Part shown: one piece after another, positions 13,301-27,900 of the stretch
Layout: each line of letters opens with the position of its first letter
Numbering within the stretch: position 1 is the first letter of the stretch
NCBI RefSeq assembly: GCF_048771995.1
Contig: NC_133026.1
Coordinates: 108,496,001-108,560,000, forward strand
DNA from: Taeniopygia guttata
Taxonomy: Eukaryota; Chordata; Aves; Passeriformes; Estrildidae
DNA: 64,000 bases
Direction: 5' to 3'
Notes under the pieces: model-generated
Told to the model about the DNA's origin: nothing
The model's input: the letters and a program-made list of their open reading frames with translations, nothing else
The model's database searches: none
Position numbers and translations under genes: made by a program

Positions 13301-16300
13301 CACCATTTTATTGAATATGTTAAACTGGGAGTCAACAGAGACAGGAGAAAAAAAAGTGGACAGAAGGATGAAGGCTCTCATGCAGAGTGAGAATAACATG
13401 TAGTTCAGCAGGGATAGCAGAGACAATGGATGGATTGAATACAGGCCTGCTCTTCCATGTATTCTCTTTCAGAGAGAAGGTTAAATATGCGAGGCAGTAT
13501 TTGTGGGAAGATAAACACGGTGGTAAAGCAGAAATGGTGGTTCAAAACAGCCTTAGTGCCAAACTTCTTCCCACATCTGATGACAAGCATTTAAATCTTC
13601 CAGAGCAGGTGTATTTTCACCAACCTCTGGTTATGGAAACTTGCTCATATTTTTAAAGCCTGTCTAGCCTAATTCTGTCTTGATGAAAAGACCAGTGCAG
13701 TTTTCCTCTTCAACCAGCTTGGGGACTGTGTCACCCCTAGATTCTGACTCAGATTCTGTGACTCAGGAGGCTGATGCTGCTCCCTGATTTTGAAGTTACT
13801 AGCTATTGAAAGAGCAAAAGTTGCTCAGAAGTCTTGGCTACAGCAGCAATAAAGCATTTATCTGAAATGAGTAAATGCAGTGCTGACATTCCATCTTGTC
13901 TTTCCACAGGTTTATAATCGAAATGATAGGAGTGGCCTGCTGTCTCATCCCAGCAGCCTAGTCAGACAGAAGCGAGAATGGACAGTTCCTCCAGCTTTCA
14001 TACGGGAGGAGGAAGACAATTCTTATAAGAATCCAATTGCTAGAGTAAGCCCAGAAAGCAATTAAATATACAATACACAGAAAAAATAGAGATGAAAATG
14101 TAAAATAGGAGTGTGGCTTCCCTAAACACATGAACAAAGATTTCTTTAATTTTAAAGGACATGAATGCCAGTTGAAGATTGACACATTTACTTCTGTTTC
14201 CTTTACTTTTAAATCCTAGTTTGGCTCAGTCTCTCATCTTTTCATTAAGTTTTGGGAATGCAATATCTTTGAGTTTTTTCACCCCACTACCCCCCTTGAG
14301 GTTGAACTTGGCAAATGGGTCCAAAATGTGCTGGTGCTGATTGGCCAGAAGGATGTACATAAAGCATGATTATGTATGCCTAGTCTTTTAGGAAACAGAG
14401 CTAAAAATAACCCAGGTGTTATCTTGTGTGAAAGAGCAATATGCATCTGGTTCATCACCAGTGTTCGAACCTAAATTAACCACTCCTGCCACTTCAGCAA
14501 TGAAGTGACTGCAGGTGATGACAATCTGTTGCCCTCTGCTTGGGATGCCCCTTCATGGTGGTACTGGTACAATGCACACTTTTCCAGATGGTTTAAATAT
14601 CTGCTGACAGCAGAGGAAGGGTGTAATGTCTAGTCTCTGCAGCCTCTTCTATGTGTTCATCTCCAGGTCTGACCTTTTCCTTCCACCCTGTCCCTTCTCC
14701 AGTCCTGGTATATTTGCTAGCTGAGGTCTGACCTCCCAGGTCAACTCCCTGCTCCAGACGTTTCTCATCTCCCTGCACCAGATTCTCAAACAGAACATTT
14801 AGCCCCTCCTGCATTCATCTCTACATCTCCACAGTCAGAGGAGTGCAGGGAAATGTGTTGTTTTTTTGTTTGTTTTTGTTTGGGTTTTTTTCTGTTTATT
14901 CACTACAAGATAGAAAAAATCTGTTGTTGCACTTTAAAATGTGGTTTTATTTGCTGAGTGCTATTTAATTTCTTTTATTCCTACTAGATACATTCAGATC
15001 TTGAAGATACAGGAATTGTAGTAACTTATACTATATCTGGTCAAGGAGTAACACAACCCCCATATGGATTATTTGTTATCAATGGAAAGACTGGTGACCT
15101 GAACATAACAGGAAGGGTGGACAGAGAAAAGACTCCAATGCTTCTTGTAAGTTGAAAATTAACTTTTTTCTTTATAGATACCCTCCTGTCAATTTTTTAA
15201 TTTATTTGCTTTAAATGTGTCTGCTTGAAATAATATACATAATGTATTTCTGGATATTTGTGTATACTTGCTTGTATTTATAAGCATATATAATAAGCTT
15301 TTATAATATTTAGACTTTGTTGTCTATAATAGGTGTATTTCTGTTTTGCATATGTGTTTGTTTATATGACAGTCACTCACTAGATTTGTTTATTGTTTCT
15401 GTCTATATTATCAGGTCCGAGGCCATGCACTAGATAAAAATGGGGCAAAACTGGAAGAGCCAATAGACCTCCCAATTAAAGTTGTGGACATAAATGACAA
15501 TTTTCCAGTGTTTTCACAGGAAGTTTTTGTTGGTTCAGTTGAAGAATTAAGCGAAACAGGTAACTTTATTTTTTTTTTCTTTTAGTTTTTCCCAGGATAT
15601 TTACGGGGACAAGTGAAATGCACTTTGGAGCAGTGTATCTGCAGTAGCAAGGGCGCATTCTCTTGCTGACATAAGCCAGGTTATCCATGTGTGAATGAAG
15701 GCCTTTATTCAAGGCTAAACTGCTTGTGTGATTAAGGGAGAGCATCCCCCTAGGGGCAAGAGAGAATATTATTTCCTTTTGTGGCACCTTTGTTTTGTTG
15801 TCAGAGCTACCATAAATCCAGGAACCAGAGCTCGTCTGCAGGAATTGCACAGGAAATGCAGTCTGCCTTCTGGCCTAGTAGTCACAGCCTATTTGGGAGG
15901 GACTTCGCTCTGCTATCCTCATCCAAAGCCCTGCTTTATTTGTGGGCTGGAGAGGCAGTTTGCTGGTAGGCACATATGGCTGTGCCATAACCATTGAAGA
16001 GCAGGTTAATGGCCATTTTCCTATTCACATCAGTTAGCACATAGGGCTGTGCCATAACTATTGAAGAACAAGTTAATGGCCATTTAACTATTGACATCAG
16101 TAAACATAAGAGCAACAGATTATTTTCAAGAAGATTAGAAAAGCTGGAATAAAACTACCTAATAAATACCTGGCAGTGTGTCTGTTTCAATGCCTCTATA
16201 ATGTGAAAAAACAAATTATAAGGGGATTGCACCATGGGTACCACCACATATATTGAATTAAGTTGTTAGAGGGCATCGGTATAGATCAGTAGTTTTACTA

Positions 16301-19300
16301 ATGTTCAGGTAAAGGAATAGTTAGTGCTGTCTTTTAGAATAATGTGTGAAGGAAATGTAGCTCATTGTTCAAAAGCTTGTACTTTCTGCTCTGTATGCTA
16401 TCTACATTTTGCTGTCATAGTTACTGAGAGAATTTAACCTGTTGTTTAATTTGTTCATTGAATTTTATGTGTTACAGATGTGTAAATGCAATATTTTTGT
16501 TGGCTAGAACATATACTTTTAACATGTACCTATTGGGTTTAAAAACACTTCATCAACTTCATGCATGAAATAAATAAAGTCAAGAGCACCAGAAAATTGT
16601 GCAGGGCATCTAAAAAAATGCTCTTATCTTTGACATTACAGTAAAGATATATACCAGGTGCATGGTGGTGTAAACAAGTGCTGTATTGTGTTTGTTTTCC
16701 AGGTACAATTGTAATGAGGATAAATGCAACAGATGCAGATGAACCAAACAACCTAAATTCCAAAATTGCTTTCAGGATTGTTTCCCAAAGCCCTAGCACT
16801 CCATTCATCATAGATAAGAATACTGGCGAGGTTCGCGTAGCAATAATAAACCTTGACAGAGAGGTAAAAAAAACCCTCCCATTTTGAAGTTTGTTAGTAG
16901 TGGTTTTCTGGTGCCCATTGTGTCACCCTCAGCCCTGCCTGCAGAGTGAAGATCTGGCCTTCTTACCTTTCTTAATTTCCCTTGCGATTAAAGCCTTGTC
17001 TGTGTGATGCATGGTTTTCAGGGATTGAGGAAGGAGGCAATGGGATAAAGGCCATATCCCCCCCCATCACCTTCCTAGCACAGCTCCAGCCCAATGGTTT
17101 TGTTTTCTGTCCCTCCTGTGCAGTCAGGGCAGCAGTTACACAAAACAATGCATCATTTCTTTCTGCTGGGGAGTGTATAGCAAAGATAACCTCGATCGCC
17201 ATCTGCAAAGTTACTGGCTGCATCTGGATTTTTGTAGCCTGCCATGCAAATCACAGTTCAAAGAGTTAGGACAGGTGCTACTGTGAAACTGCATTGTAAG
17301 TCCCATATTACCAGGGACTTGACATGTGCTTGCAGAGTTTTCCCTGGCCAGCAGATGGTGGTGGGAATGCTGGCTCTGTGGCTGAGGGATGTGGCTCTGC
17401 CTGTGTCCTGATGTGTAGGTGTCACTGGTCCTGTCCCTGTTCATGGTCACTGGAATTTTTTACTTTTCTATGTAAGTACAGTCTGACTCTTTGTGGGGAA
17501 GATGTGAAAGTCTTGTACCCTTTTCAAAGCCTCAGTTCTACTCCAACAGAATTTGTGGAGGTTGTGTGTGAGATTAACTTTTATCTAGGGAGGAGTTACA
17601 ATTGACCATAAGAGACCCTACCAAAACGTAATAGAGGTCAAAGGAAGAATTTTTAGCCTGGATTAAACACTTTTTTTCTTACCATGACAGACACAAAGTA
17701 GCTACTCTTTGGTGGTGGAAGCAAAGGACCGTGGTGGTGAAAAAGACGGGAATGCTGCAACATGTTCTTTAGAAATCAAAATTCTGGATGTCAATGACAA
17801 TCTGCCTGTTGTTGAAAGTCGTACAGTAAGTATAATTATCACAATTTTTAGCATGTTCCTACACCTGCCAGGACCCCATAATAAGACATTGTGCAAAATT
17901 CCTTGCACTGATGAAATGAGGTAAACCATAACATCATTTTAAAGAGTGGATTTTTTTAATTGCAGTTTGAAGCAAGCATTGAAGAAAATAGAGCAAATGT
18001 GGAAATTATGAGAATAAAAGTATTTGACAAAGATGAAGAGTTTTCTGATAATTGGCTGGCAAACTTTACATTTGTTTCTGGCAATGAAGGTGGTTTTTTC
18101 AAAATTGTAACAGATACCCAAACAAATGAAGGAATTTTGACTGTTGTGAAGGTAAGTATAGATTTTAGAGAGTCTACTTTAAATATTAGAATAATTTATC
18201 CATCTGTGTTGACAAATTGTGTTTATTCAATCAATATGTAAAATGTGTGGATACTCCTCCTTTGCCGTATTTTTGATGCATTCAGTAATTCTATACAAAA
18301 TAATAATTTTGTCAAGCTTTTCTGTGTGATCTCAAATATAACTAATAAGGCAGAAATCCCCAGACTTCCCTTGCCCTTTGGGTAACAGTACTAACATGCT
18401 GTAAACTTTAACGTTTCTGCTGTCCTTTATTTTCAGTATAAATTTCTTTATTTCTCCTGGCCACTGCTAATGTTGCAAGCAACACCTGTTCCATGGTCCA
18501 CAAGCTACAGAAAATTTTGTGAATTTCTGCGAGTTGAAAAGATGATGAAAATATTTTTCATTAATGGAAATGTCTATTTTATAGTTTTCAATTTTCTTTA
18601 GTCCACAAATACTGAAGATACATAGTGCCCTAAGCAGCATTTTTTTTTCCTGCTCAGATTTCCTTATCTGAAAACTGCTAATTATTTTTTTAAAAGTTAG
18701 CATTATTAAGTGAATGATTATGTTTGAAAAAGAAACAAATGCAAACACAAATTTTGAGGAGCCAGGTAATTGAGGACTGATTCAGTGAAAACACAGGCAG
18801 AATATAGGGGTAGGACTCCTTTCACATACATTGAATAAGTTTAATTCAATAATATAAAAACATACCTATGGTGTCATCCATTAAAAATGAGCAAGAATAA
18901 CAGGTTAAGAATCTTCCTTGCGCTGTAACATCCTTACTGTTAAATATTACTTAAATAATTACATCCTTATTAGTCAAATAAGTATGCTATAGTATTAATT
19001 AAATATTAAATGTATGTTTGTTGGCTAGATATTGGATTCTGACAAATTCTGATTTTTTTTTTTTAATTTTATTTTATTTATTGGTCTAGGAGCTGGATTA
19101 TGAAAAAATGCAAAGTCTAAACTTAGGCATTGTTGTTACAAACAAAGCAGAGTTCCACAAGTCGATTAAAGCCAGTTACAAAGCAGAAACAATTCCAATC
19201 AAAATTAAGGTGATCAATGTGAAGGAAGGCCCTGTGTTCCCTGGTGGCACAAAAATTATTGAAGCAAGTGAGAAAACACAGATAAAACAGGTTATTGGAC

Positions 19301-22300
19301 AGTATCAAGCCTATGATGAAGACACTGGAAAAATAGCAGAGCACATTACGTAAGAATTTTTTAATAGCCATTATAACTGAGTATGTCAGAAGTCATACTT
19401 TATTGTCAAAATTTTCATGTTAAACTGAAATAATTTCAAAGGCAATAATTTTCTGCTAAGGATAATTCACATCTTAAACATCATAATGATCTTCACTATT
19501 ATATTATGCAGAAAACTGGTGATATGAAAATCCTTCTTTTGTTGTATACAGCAAGACCTGAGTGTTTGGGTTGAAGTTGTTTGTGTTTGTATGGTATTTT
19601 TGTCATACCTGTCTACTTCTGAGATTCCATCGTCTCCAGTACAATTAGGAAGGAATATGCAGAAACATTTATCAGTCAGACAGAAAGGGTGTAGCACAGA
19701 TACATCCACATGTGTGCACTTGGGTTTTGAATCATAGCTTTTCAGCTAGAATGTTATGTAACCACTACCGTGGCCTTTGCAAATGGTGCACAGCAGAGTT
19801 GCACCCCCAGGGATGGACCTCTTTCCTCCATGCCTGCAATACAGTTGTTCATGGGTGTCTAATGCTCAACTTTTGCTGGGAGCACAGATGAGGGGGGAAG
19901 AGGACAGTGTCCAGCAGTGCAGCTCTGTCTCCTGTCCCAGTCTCACTCCCTGATTGTACTTTCTGTACTGTACCCATACCTAAATCTTTGATTTAGAGAG
20001 GAGAGCAGCTCTCAACATTCAGAATAGGTTTATAGTTGTAACCAATTACAGCGGCAGGAGCATCAGGCCTCAGACTTAAAGATTTAATCTCAGTTTTAAA
20101 TGACGAGTAAATGTACTGTGAAGCCGCTTTTTCTACTGATGGTTGTATTCCTCATTATAAATGTGTCCATCTTTGTGTTCCTTTCATCAGATACATGAAA
20201 GGCAAAGATGCAGCAAACTGGATCACTGTAGACTCAGTCACAGGTGAAATCCTACTTGCTAAAAATCTTGATTACGAATCACTTCATGTAGTAAATGGTA
20301 CCTACACTATCACCATGTTGGGTGTAACTACTGGTAAGTTGAGAGGTTGGTTTCGTTTGGTTTGTTTGCCTATCTACAAGGGTAGCTGGTTTAACCTACC
20401 CACCTCTAAAGTTACACAGCAAGTGCAGTCTCTATATTCAAAGGATAGACACAGGCAACTCATTTTTTAGAATGGGCTCCCAAGGTATCTGTTTCTCTCC
20501 TTTGACTACATGGAGGTGAACATTTTACAAAAGTTTTCAAAGATAGGTCTAATAGGAAACTCTATTGGCAAGGTGGGAATTGCCAATATCTAAATATGCC
20601 TATCATTAGACTTCATAGTCTTAAGTTTTCTTGACTTCTGAGCAAGAAAGACTCTCTGAACTTCTTTTGTATCTAAGTAGAATTCTTCTTTTATAATCTA
20701 CATGTTACTGTGTAACCATACAGGATTTTTTTTCAAGTTAAAGTAATAAAACAGCTTGCCTTCAGAAGAACTTTGTCAATATATTTATTAACATTGGGAA
20801 TGAAGTGCTGCTATCATAAGCTCCAGGGAGATCTCTTTCAACTTATTTCAACAATGTTGGGGTTTTGAAAGATATTAAGGTTTGGGGTTTTTTTATTATT
20901 TTAAGATATTTTTGTGCATAAATCAATTTAATTTTTCATATTTTAAATTCTTAGATTCCCCAAGGAAAACAATCACTGGCACAGTAGTCATTCAAGTTAA
21001 AGATGAGAATGACAACTGCCCAGTTATTGTGAACCCTGTGCGGACTGTGTGTTCAGATGCACAAGTAGTTGATGTTACAGCTAATGATTTGGATGGTTAC
21101 CCAAACAGTTATCCCTTCAGCTTTACTGTCATTGATGAGCCAGAAGGGACAGCAGCAAAATGGATAATTGCATCTCGAAATGGTAAGAAAAAAATTTTTT
21201 TATTACTTTCAGTTCTTTGAAGTCCTAAGGTTGTAATTTATTAATTCCAGTCAAACTGTCAGTTTGGCTGAGTGAGACAAATACAGCAACTCTGTATATG
21301 GACTTGGGCATTAAGAAGATCATTTGCATTCTGCTCCCTTTTCGCTAAAGGTTATAACAGTCCAGACATGTCCTCTGGCCTCTGGGGTCTGTTGCCTTCC
21401 CTTAGTTTGACCATCTTTGCATGGCTTGATACCCCATGTGTGGTGACCAAGGTTTCATTAATAAGGCTAGGAGCAAGCTATCCCCTTCTTATGGATAATA
21501 TGCAGTGATGCATTATCTGGGCGTAGTTGACAAGCTGTCCACAAGCCAGCAATGTGTCCTTGTGGCCAAAAGGTCCATGGTGTCCTGGGCTGCATTAGGA
21601 AGAGCATTGCTAGCAGGTCAAGGGAGGTGGTCCTGCCTCTCTCCTGTGCCCTGGTGAGGCACATCTGGAGTGCTGTGTCCAGTTCTGTGCTGTGTCCAGT
21701 TCTGCCTCCTTGGTACAAGAGAGACGTGGAACTCCTGGAGCATCAAGCAGAGGGCAACAAATATAATTACGGGACTGGAGCTCTAATGAGGTCAGGCTGA
21801 GGGAGCTGGGCCTGTTCAGCCTTGAGATGACTGGGAGGAGACCTCATCGGTATCTATCTGATGTATCTGATGAAGGGAGAGTGTCAAGAGGATGGAGCCA
21901 GGCCCTTCTTGGTGATGCCAAGCAATGGATCAAGATGCAATGGGCAGAAATTCTCACTGTGAAATTCACTCCAGTGAAATGCTCAGGAAGTTTCCACCTG
22001 AATACAAGTAGAAACTTCTTTACTCTGCAGTGACCGAGCACTAGAACAGATTGCCCAGAGAGGGTGTGCAGTCTCCCTCACTGGAGACACTCGAGAACTG
22101 TCTGGATACAATCCTGTGGCATGTGCTTTACAGAATCACAGAATCACAGGATTTAGGATGACTCTGCTTGAGTACAGAGGTTGGGCCCAGTGGAGATGCC
22201 CCACTGTGGTCCCTCCCAACCTTAATCAGTCTGTGATCTTTTGCCTAGATAGTCCTTGACATGACATAGCCACAGCAGCAGATGTTTTGTTGGCTCCTGA

Positions 22301-24932
22301 TCTCTGTCTGTGGCCTACAATAGATTAATCTCCTCAAGACTGAGGCTGTTTCTCTGTGAATCTGTCTATCCAGATGACATAGTTAATGCTATACAAGTTG
22401 TCTTCCATGCTGTCTCTGGTCATGTAAAATTTCACAATTATCTGAGGCTGCAAGTGAGCATGGCTGTTCACTTACCAGCATGAATTACTTGATAAAAATA
22501 AAAGCATATATACTTTAGCAGCAGCTCATTAAAATTAATTCTATTGCATTGGCTGGGCATAACTGGCGGGGGTTTGTTGGAAGACTGTAGCAGTTGTATT
22601 TCAGTTAGTTTACAGGAGTCAGTTTTCTCTCTGCTCACTCCTTGTTGTTTTTTCTTTTCCTTTTTTTTCTTTAACCTCCCTCCACTTGTGCCTCAGACAC
22701 CAGCATACAGCTGGTACCACAAAACCTGAAGCCGGGCAGAACTGAAGTTCCTATACTAATAAAGGATTTCCAAGGGGTCAGCTGTGCTCTGCCACAATCT
22801 CTGCAGCTGACTGTTTGTGAGTGTGCAGATAGAGGCGTGTGCCAGGAGAAGTTTGTTGGCTCGAATTCAGTGGGTCTGGCACCAGCAGCGGTTGCACTAA
22901 TCATCTTGGCATTTTTACTTTTGCTGCGTAAGTAATTGTTTCATATTATCTGAGAAGCACTGTAAATGTGGTCTGCAAAGCATCAGGAAAGAAACAGTTC
23001 AGCTCCAAGGTTTTATCATCTTGATACATTCTGTGTAAACTCTAGTCTTGTGGAGGTCATGGCAGATCCCCAGCTAATTTTGGTAATACCAGCATTTCCC
23101 CCTCAAAGGATTTCAAGCTGTGCATTTTAAAATTAATATCAACAACTTTTAATATTTGTTTATGGTGCAGTAAATAACAAGTGGGGAAGCAGTGAGGAAT
23201 GCTTTTGTATTCTGAGATGTCCCCAGGTGAACCCTAGCTCTTCCTACTCAAACCACAGCACATTCTCCACTGTCATTTCTGTCACTGCAGATTCACTGTC
23301 TTGCTCAAAGCAGCAGGTGGCATTTTTTTTTGTGAGATAAAATAAAAGAAAAATAAGACTTGGTAATTCTGCTGTGGTCAGGTATAGCAGTGCTGCATTT
23401 AAACTCCCAATAATTTATTACCTGTGCAATACACAGGCTAATTGTGATAAAACAAAGTTCATGCCACAGGAATAATATTCTCTGCTTCTGAAACTGGGTT
23501 ATTTTGAGTCCCCCAGGCAACACTCTAGGCACGTCAAAGAAATGGTGAGGTGGAATTTACATGACGCCATGTTGTTATCTAGTAGTAAAAGAAGAGGAGG
23601 AGTTAGAAATGCTGAGGTTGTACAGTGATAGCCAGGGCTTGGAATTGGTGTGTGAGATCTTTGATAGCAGTATAGCTACATACATGTGTGGCCATCTGCA
23701 GGATTGATGGAACTGCACATCTGATGTGTTAGTTGTCAGTTTGCTCTCTTGGAAACTGGCCTCAGCATATGCTTCTAGGAAATGCCTTGAATATTTGGGA
23801 ACTTGTCTTCAGTCCTTGCCAGCCCTCATACTGATCACTAGCTCATTAAAAATACATTTGGGTATGGGAGCTGGCCAAACTTACAGTGGCTCTAAGTATG
23901 CTAAGGTTCTAATAAGCAGACAGTTAATGGCAACCTTCTGTTTCCCTTTAGTTGTTCCACTGTTACTGCTGCTGTGTCCGGGTGGCTTGGGAGCAAAGGG
24001 GTTTACTGGAACAAAGACGTTTGCTGACATACCAGACCACAGTGAAGCGATGTTGCGTCAGTGGAACAGTGAAGGAGCAGCTCCTCAGGAGAAGGCATGT
24101 ATCCCTAATAGCTCTTCTCTTTGATTTCCATCTCAGTGTTCAGTTTGGCACCTGGGGCCTCTTCCACACTACAGGTGGATATTCCAAAGCTCTACAACAG
24201 ATTTTGACAACACATGAACATTAATTAAAATTAACCCTGTGAGGCTCAGCGAAGGATGTGTGGGAGATGACTTCCACCAGCAGCTGTAGAAAAACCAGCC
24301 ATGGCACTTAAATCCCAAAATACAGGGCAAGCAATTAAGTAAATGTTGATCGTATCTGAGCAGAAGATAGGACTGTGGGAAAAGCGTTAAACCAATAGAG
24401 AGTGAAACATTTGCATTTGCAAGCCTGGAATGCTCTGCACCCCTTTGGGAGCATGATAAAACAGCAAAATAATATGTTATAATGCTGAGCTTCCCTTCAC
24501 TGATTTAAAGTTTCAGACTGTTTTAAATTACTTCTCTGTGTATTTTCTTTTTTTAAACAGAGAAAATTCCTTAGTAAAAAAGAAAAAGGCAGAAAAAGTG
24601 CAAATCTGAGGAGGGAACAGTAAATACCAAAAGAAATTTGCTCTTTGTTGTTACACTACAAAACAAGGTTTACAAAAAAAGGGCATGACACTGACATGCT
24701 TTTGCACAATAACAGAAACAGAAGGTAAAAGACTTTGATTTAGGGCCAATGCTCACACCAAATTCTTGTTAAAAGATAACAAGCCAAACTGCTAGGGGAA
24801 AAAAAAAAGGGCCAGGCAGCACCGCAAAGGTGGAAGGTAGTGCCTACTTCCCAACGTAGTGTCTGAGGAAAATTGGGCAGAGTTTTTCTTGGGACAGCTG
24901 AGCTCCCTAGAGTTTTGCAAGCCTATTTTTGG

Positions 24933-24966
<34 letters not shown>

Positions 24967-27900
24967 CATTTTCAATCCTCTGAGTTTCAAGAAAACAATG
25001 CTCTATAAATATATTTCTATAAACCTCCTTGGCAATACACTTGGGAAACTGCACCCTGTTTTTAGGAGGCCTTTTACTCTTTGCAGCAACATGTATAAGT
25101 GCAAATTCAAACAAGTCATAAGGCAGCACCCTCCCTGTTCCCACCCAGCCCCACTGCTGGTTTGGTGAGTTCCATGTGCTAGACAGCAAAGCTTTCATGT
25201 CACATCTTAATTTGTCTTATTTATGTAGCCAGTGCTAAGCTTCATTCCACCCACTGCACTTGGGAACTTGAAAGGAGGAACAACAGCAGCAGCAGCAGGA
25301 GGAGGAATGAGTGGAGAAGAAGCTCTAATAGGAGCAGGCAGCTCTGTCTCTCATGTAGGAGAGCATCACAACACTATTACCAGAGAAAGATGGGAAGAGC
25401 AAAGGCATCTTCTTTCTGCTGCTGACTGTGGAGCCATGGCAGCTGGAGCAGCTGAAGGCATAGCAGGTGTAGACGGCAAGACAGTCGTGTCTGGAGGAGG
25501 AGCTGCTGTGGGAGCGGCTGGAGCCATGAATGAAGAATTCTTAAGAGGCTACTTCAACGATGTAAGCATATGACCCAAAAATAACAGTATTTTGATGTTT
25601 GCACTTAGCATTGTGAAATATCTTTCATGTGATGACAGACAGAGGTGAGTAGATATGTAGATATAAACAGTCCTGACATTGTGCACATGGAGTTGGGGGC
25701 AATAAGGATTTTTGGATTGGCCACACATGTGGAACTTGGAGTGTGACAATGTCTTCTAGCACTGAATGCTTGCAAGGTGTTACACAAATAGGCCTTTCTC
25801 TCAATGGAGATATTTGTGGCTGGGATCCAGAATATTCAGCAATAGCTGAAGTGCCTTCAGCAATAGCAAGGAGTGCCTTGCCCAGGAAAAATCCCTGAGA
25901 AAGACTCTGTGATCTAAATCTCAGGGACTTAAGAATATGAAACTGGTCTCTAGGGAGGCACCTGTGACTCATCATGAGTCACAGCTCCAAACTTTACCAT
26001 GGAGGAGGTTTTTGAAAGATAAGTCAAAGATGTCATACACCAGTGGGTGGGGCTGTATTTTCAAAGTAGCTGATGCAGTAAGTGGTGCTGACTTGTCTGT
26101 TTGCCTAGCAGCCTGGGTAAAGATCCATCAAAAGTGTACGAGGCATATGTTGCAATCCCCCTTTTTTTTTTTTTTTTTTTTTTTTTACTGACCTAACCAT
26201 TGGCCAGTAGGTTGTTCTTACTTGTTGAAGCCACTTCTCTTCATGTGACATACATCATTAGTCCTTTGGCTGGTGAGCTCCTTGTAGTGAAAGTTTGACT
26301 TCCATGCACCATCACCTGTACAAACAAAACATCTTCACACCCTACAACTGGCAGCTGGTGTGGTTTTGCAGGGGAGTAGCTGTGCAGATTTGAATCATCA
26401 CCTCAGGCCAGGGAAGGATTTGAGCTTTTGGTACTTGTGTGTCTCAAAGTGCTCTAGCTGCTGTTCTCATGGGTGAACAGAAGCAAAAGTAGCAATCTCC
26501 TTTTTTTCCACTCTTTGTGACATAACTTTAAGCATAACTGCCTGATGAAGTCTGCAGGAGGGAAGTCATGCTCAGTATCCATACAACTTCTGGGAGGCTG
26601 AAATATCTCAGATTAGGGGTGACCACATAACCAAACCAAATAGTTTCAGCTGCTGATTTTTGTGGCAGAATCTTGGGTTGCATGCCTACTTCCAGGATCA
26701 AATGCAGATAAACATGCAGAGTCAAATGGGGTCTGGATATACAGCACATTACACAGATGCCTGAGCTAATTTGCAGTCCAGAGTTTCAAATGTGGCAGAA
26801 AGGTGGTTCTGAGCACAAGCCAGGATCCATATTAGATAAACCTGGTTCAGCAGGCCCAGAGGATTTGGCTGTCTTCACTTTTGGAACTGGAGCTGATGCT
26901 AACGCATACACAGATATTTGTGCCAGCACCACAGCAGCTCCATGGCAGACATTGCTTTCAGATTGAGATGACCCCATAAGCAATGTAGGCAGAACTCATG
27001 AGCCCTCCTTGTTGCCAGATGGCTTGCATAGAGCCTAAGAATTTACATGGTGGACTATGCTTTCATACTTTACTAATCTATTTAACTTTGTGATTTGTTT
27101 CCTGTTGGGCATCTTGGATGTGATCCTGTAGTCTGCGCTGTTGAAAAGGGCCGTGTTAGGTGATAGCATGTCAGCATGTACTCAGTTAATGTTTGTTTAA
27201 CTGTTAGGATACGCTCAGAAATGGTCTTGGTGCTCTCCTGCAAAAACCTAGTTAGAGGTGAAGTTCATTCACTGAACTAAAACTAAAACAATGTCTTCAT
27301 GACTATGAAGCAGTATCACAAATGACACATTTACTGGAAGGAACAGCAGTAGGTGGTGAAGCAATGCAAGGTTTTAAATATAATCTTAGATTTTTCTTCT
27401 CATCAAGTGTACTGTCAAGTTCGGACTAATTTCAAAACAGGAAAAAAACATGTTAGGTACAGCCCTCACTTGGTTGACAGTTTCTGTGGGATCAGTTAAA
27501 TGTCTTATTTCAACCTTTTTGTCCCAGCATTTCTGATTTTTCAAAGTTACTAACTTCCGAGCTGGCATTAATGAACTTTTGCTTGCTTTTGTTTTCTGTC
27601 TGCAGAAAGCTGTCTCTTTTGCGGAAGAAGATGAGGAGCAAGCTGCAAAAGACTGTCTCCTGGTTTATTCCCAGGGAGAATCAGGCTCCCCTCACGGCTC
27701 CGTTGGCTGCTGCAGCTTTATTGAGGGGGATTTTGATGACCATTTTCTTGATGATTTAGGAGACAAGTTTAAGACTCTAGCAGAAATATGTATAGGTAGA
27801 CAGATCAACATGAAAGACGGTGGCTACAAGAATGAATCAGGTTTTGGTCTTAGTGAAGCAAAATCACAGTTCTTACACCAGCAAAATACTTCCACCTCTG

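Noticed and set aside
24095-24120. A GT donor just after DSG2 exon 13 (GTATCC at 24099)
   Set aside because: Using it adds four bases, leaves the DSG2 frame in exon 14, and does not fit the human protein at this boundary.
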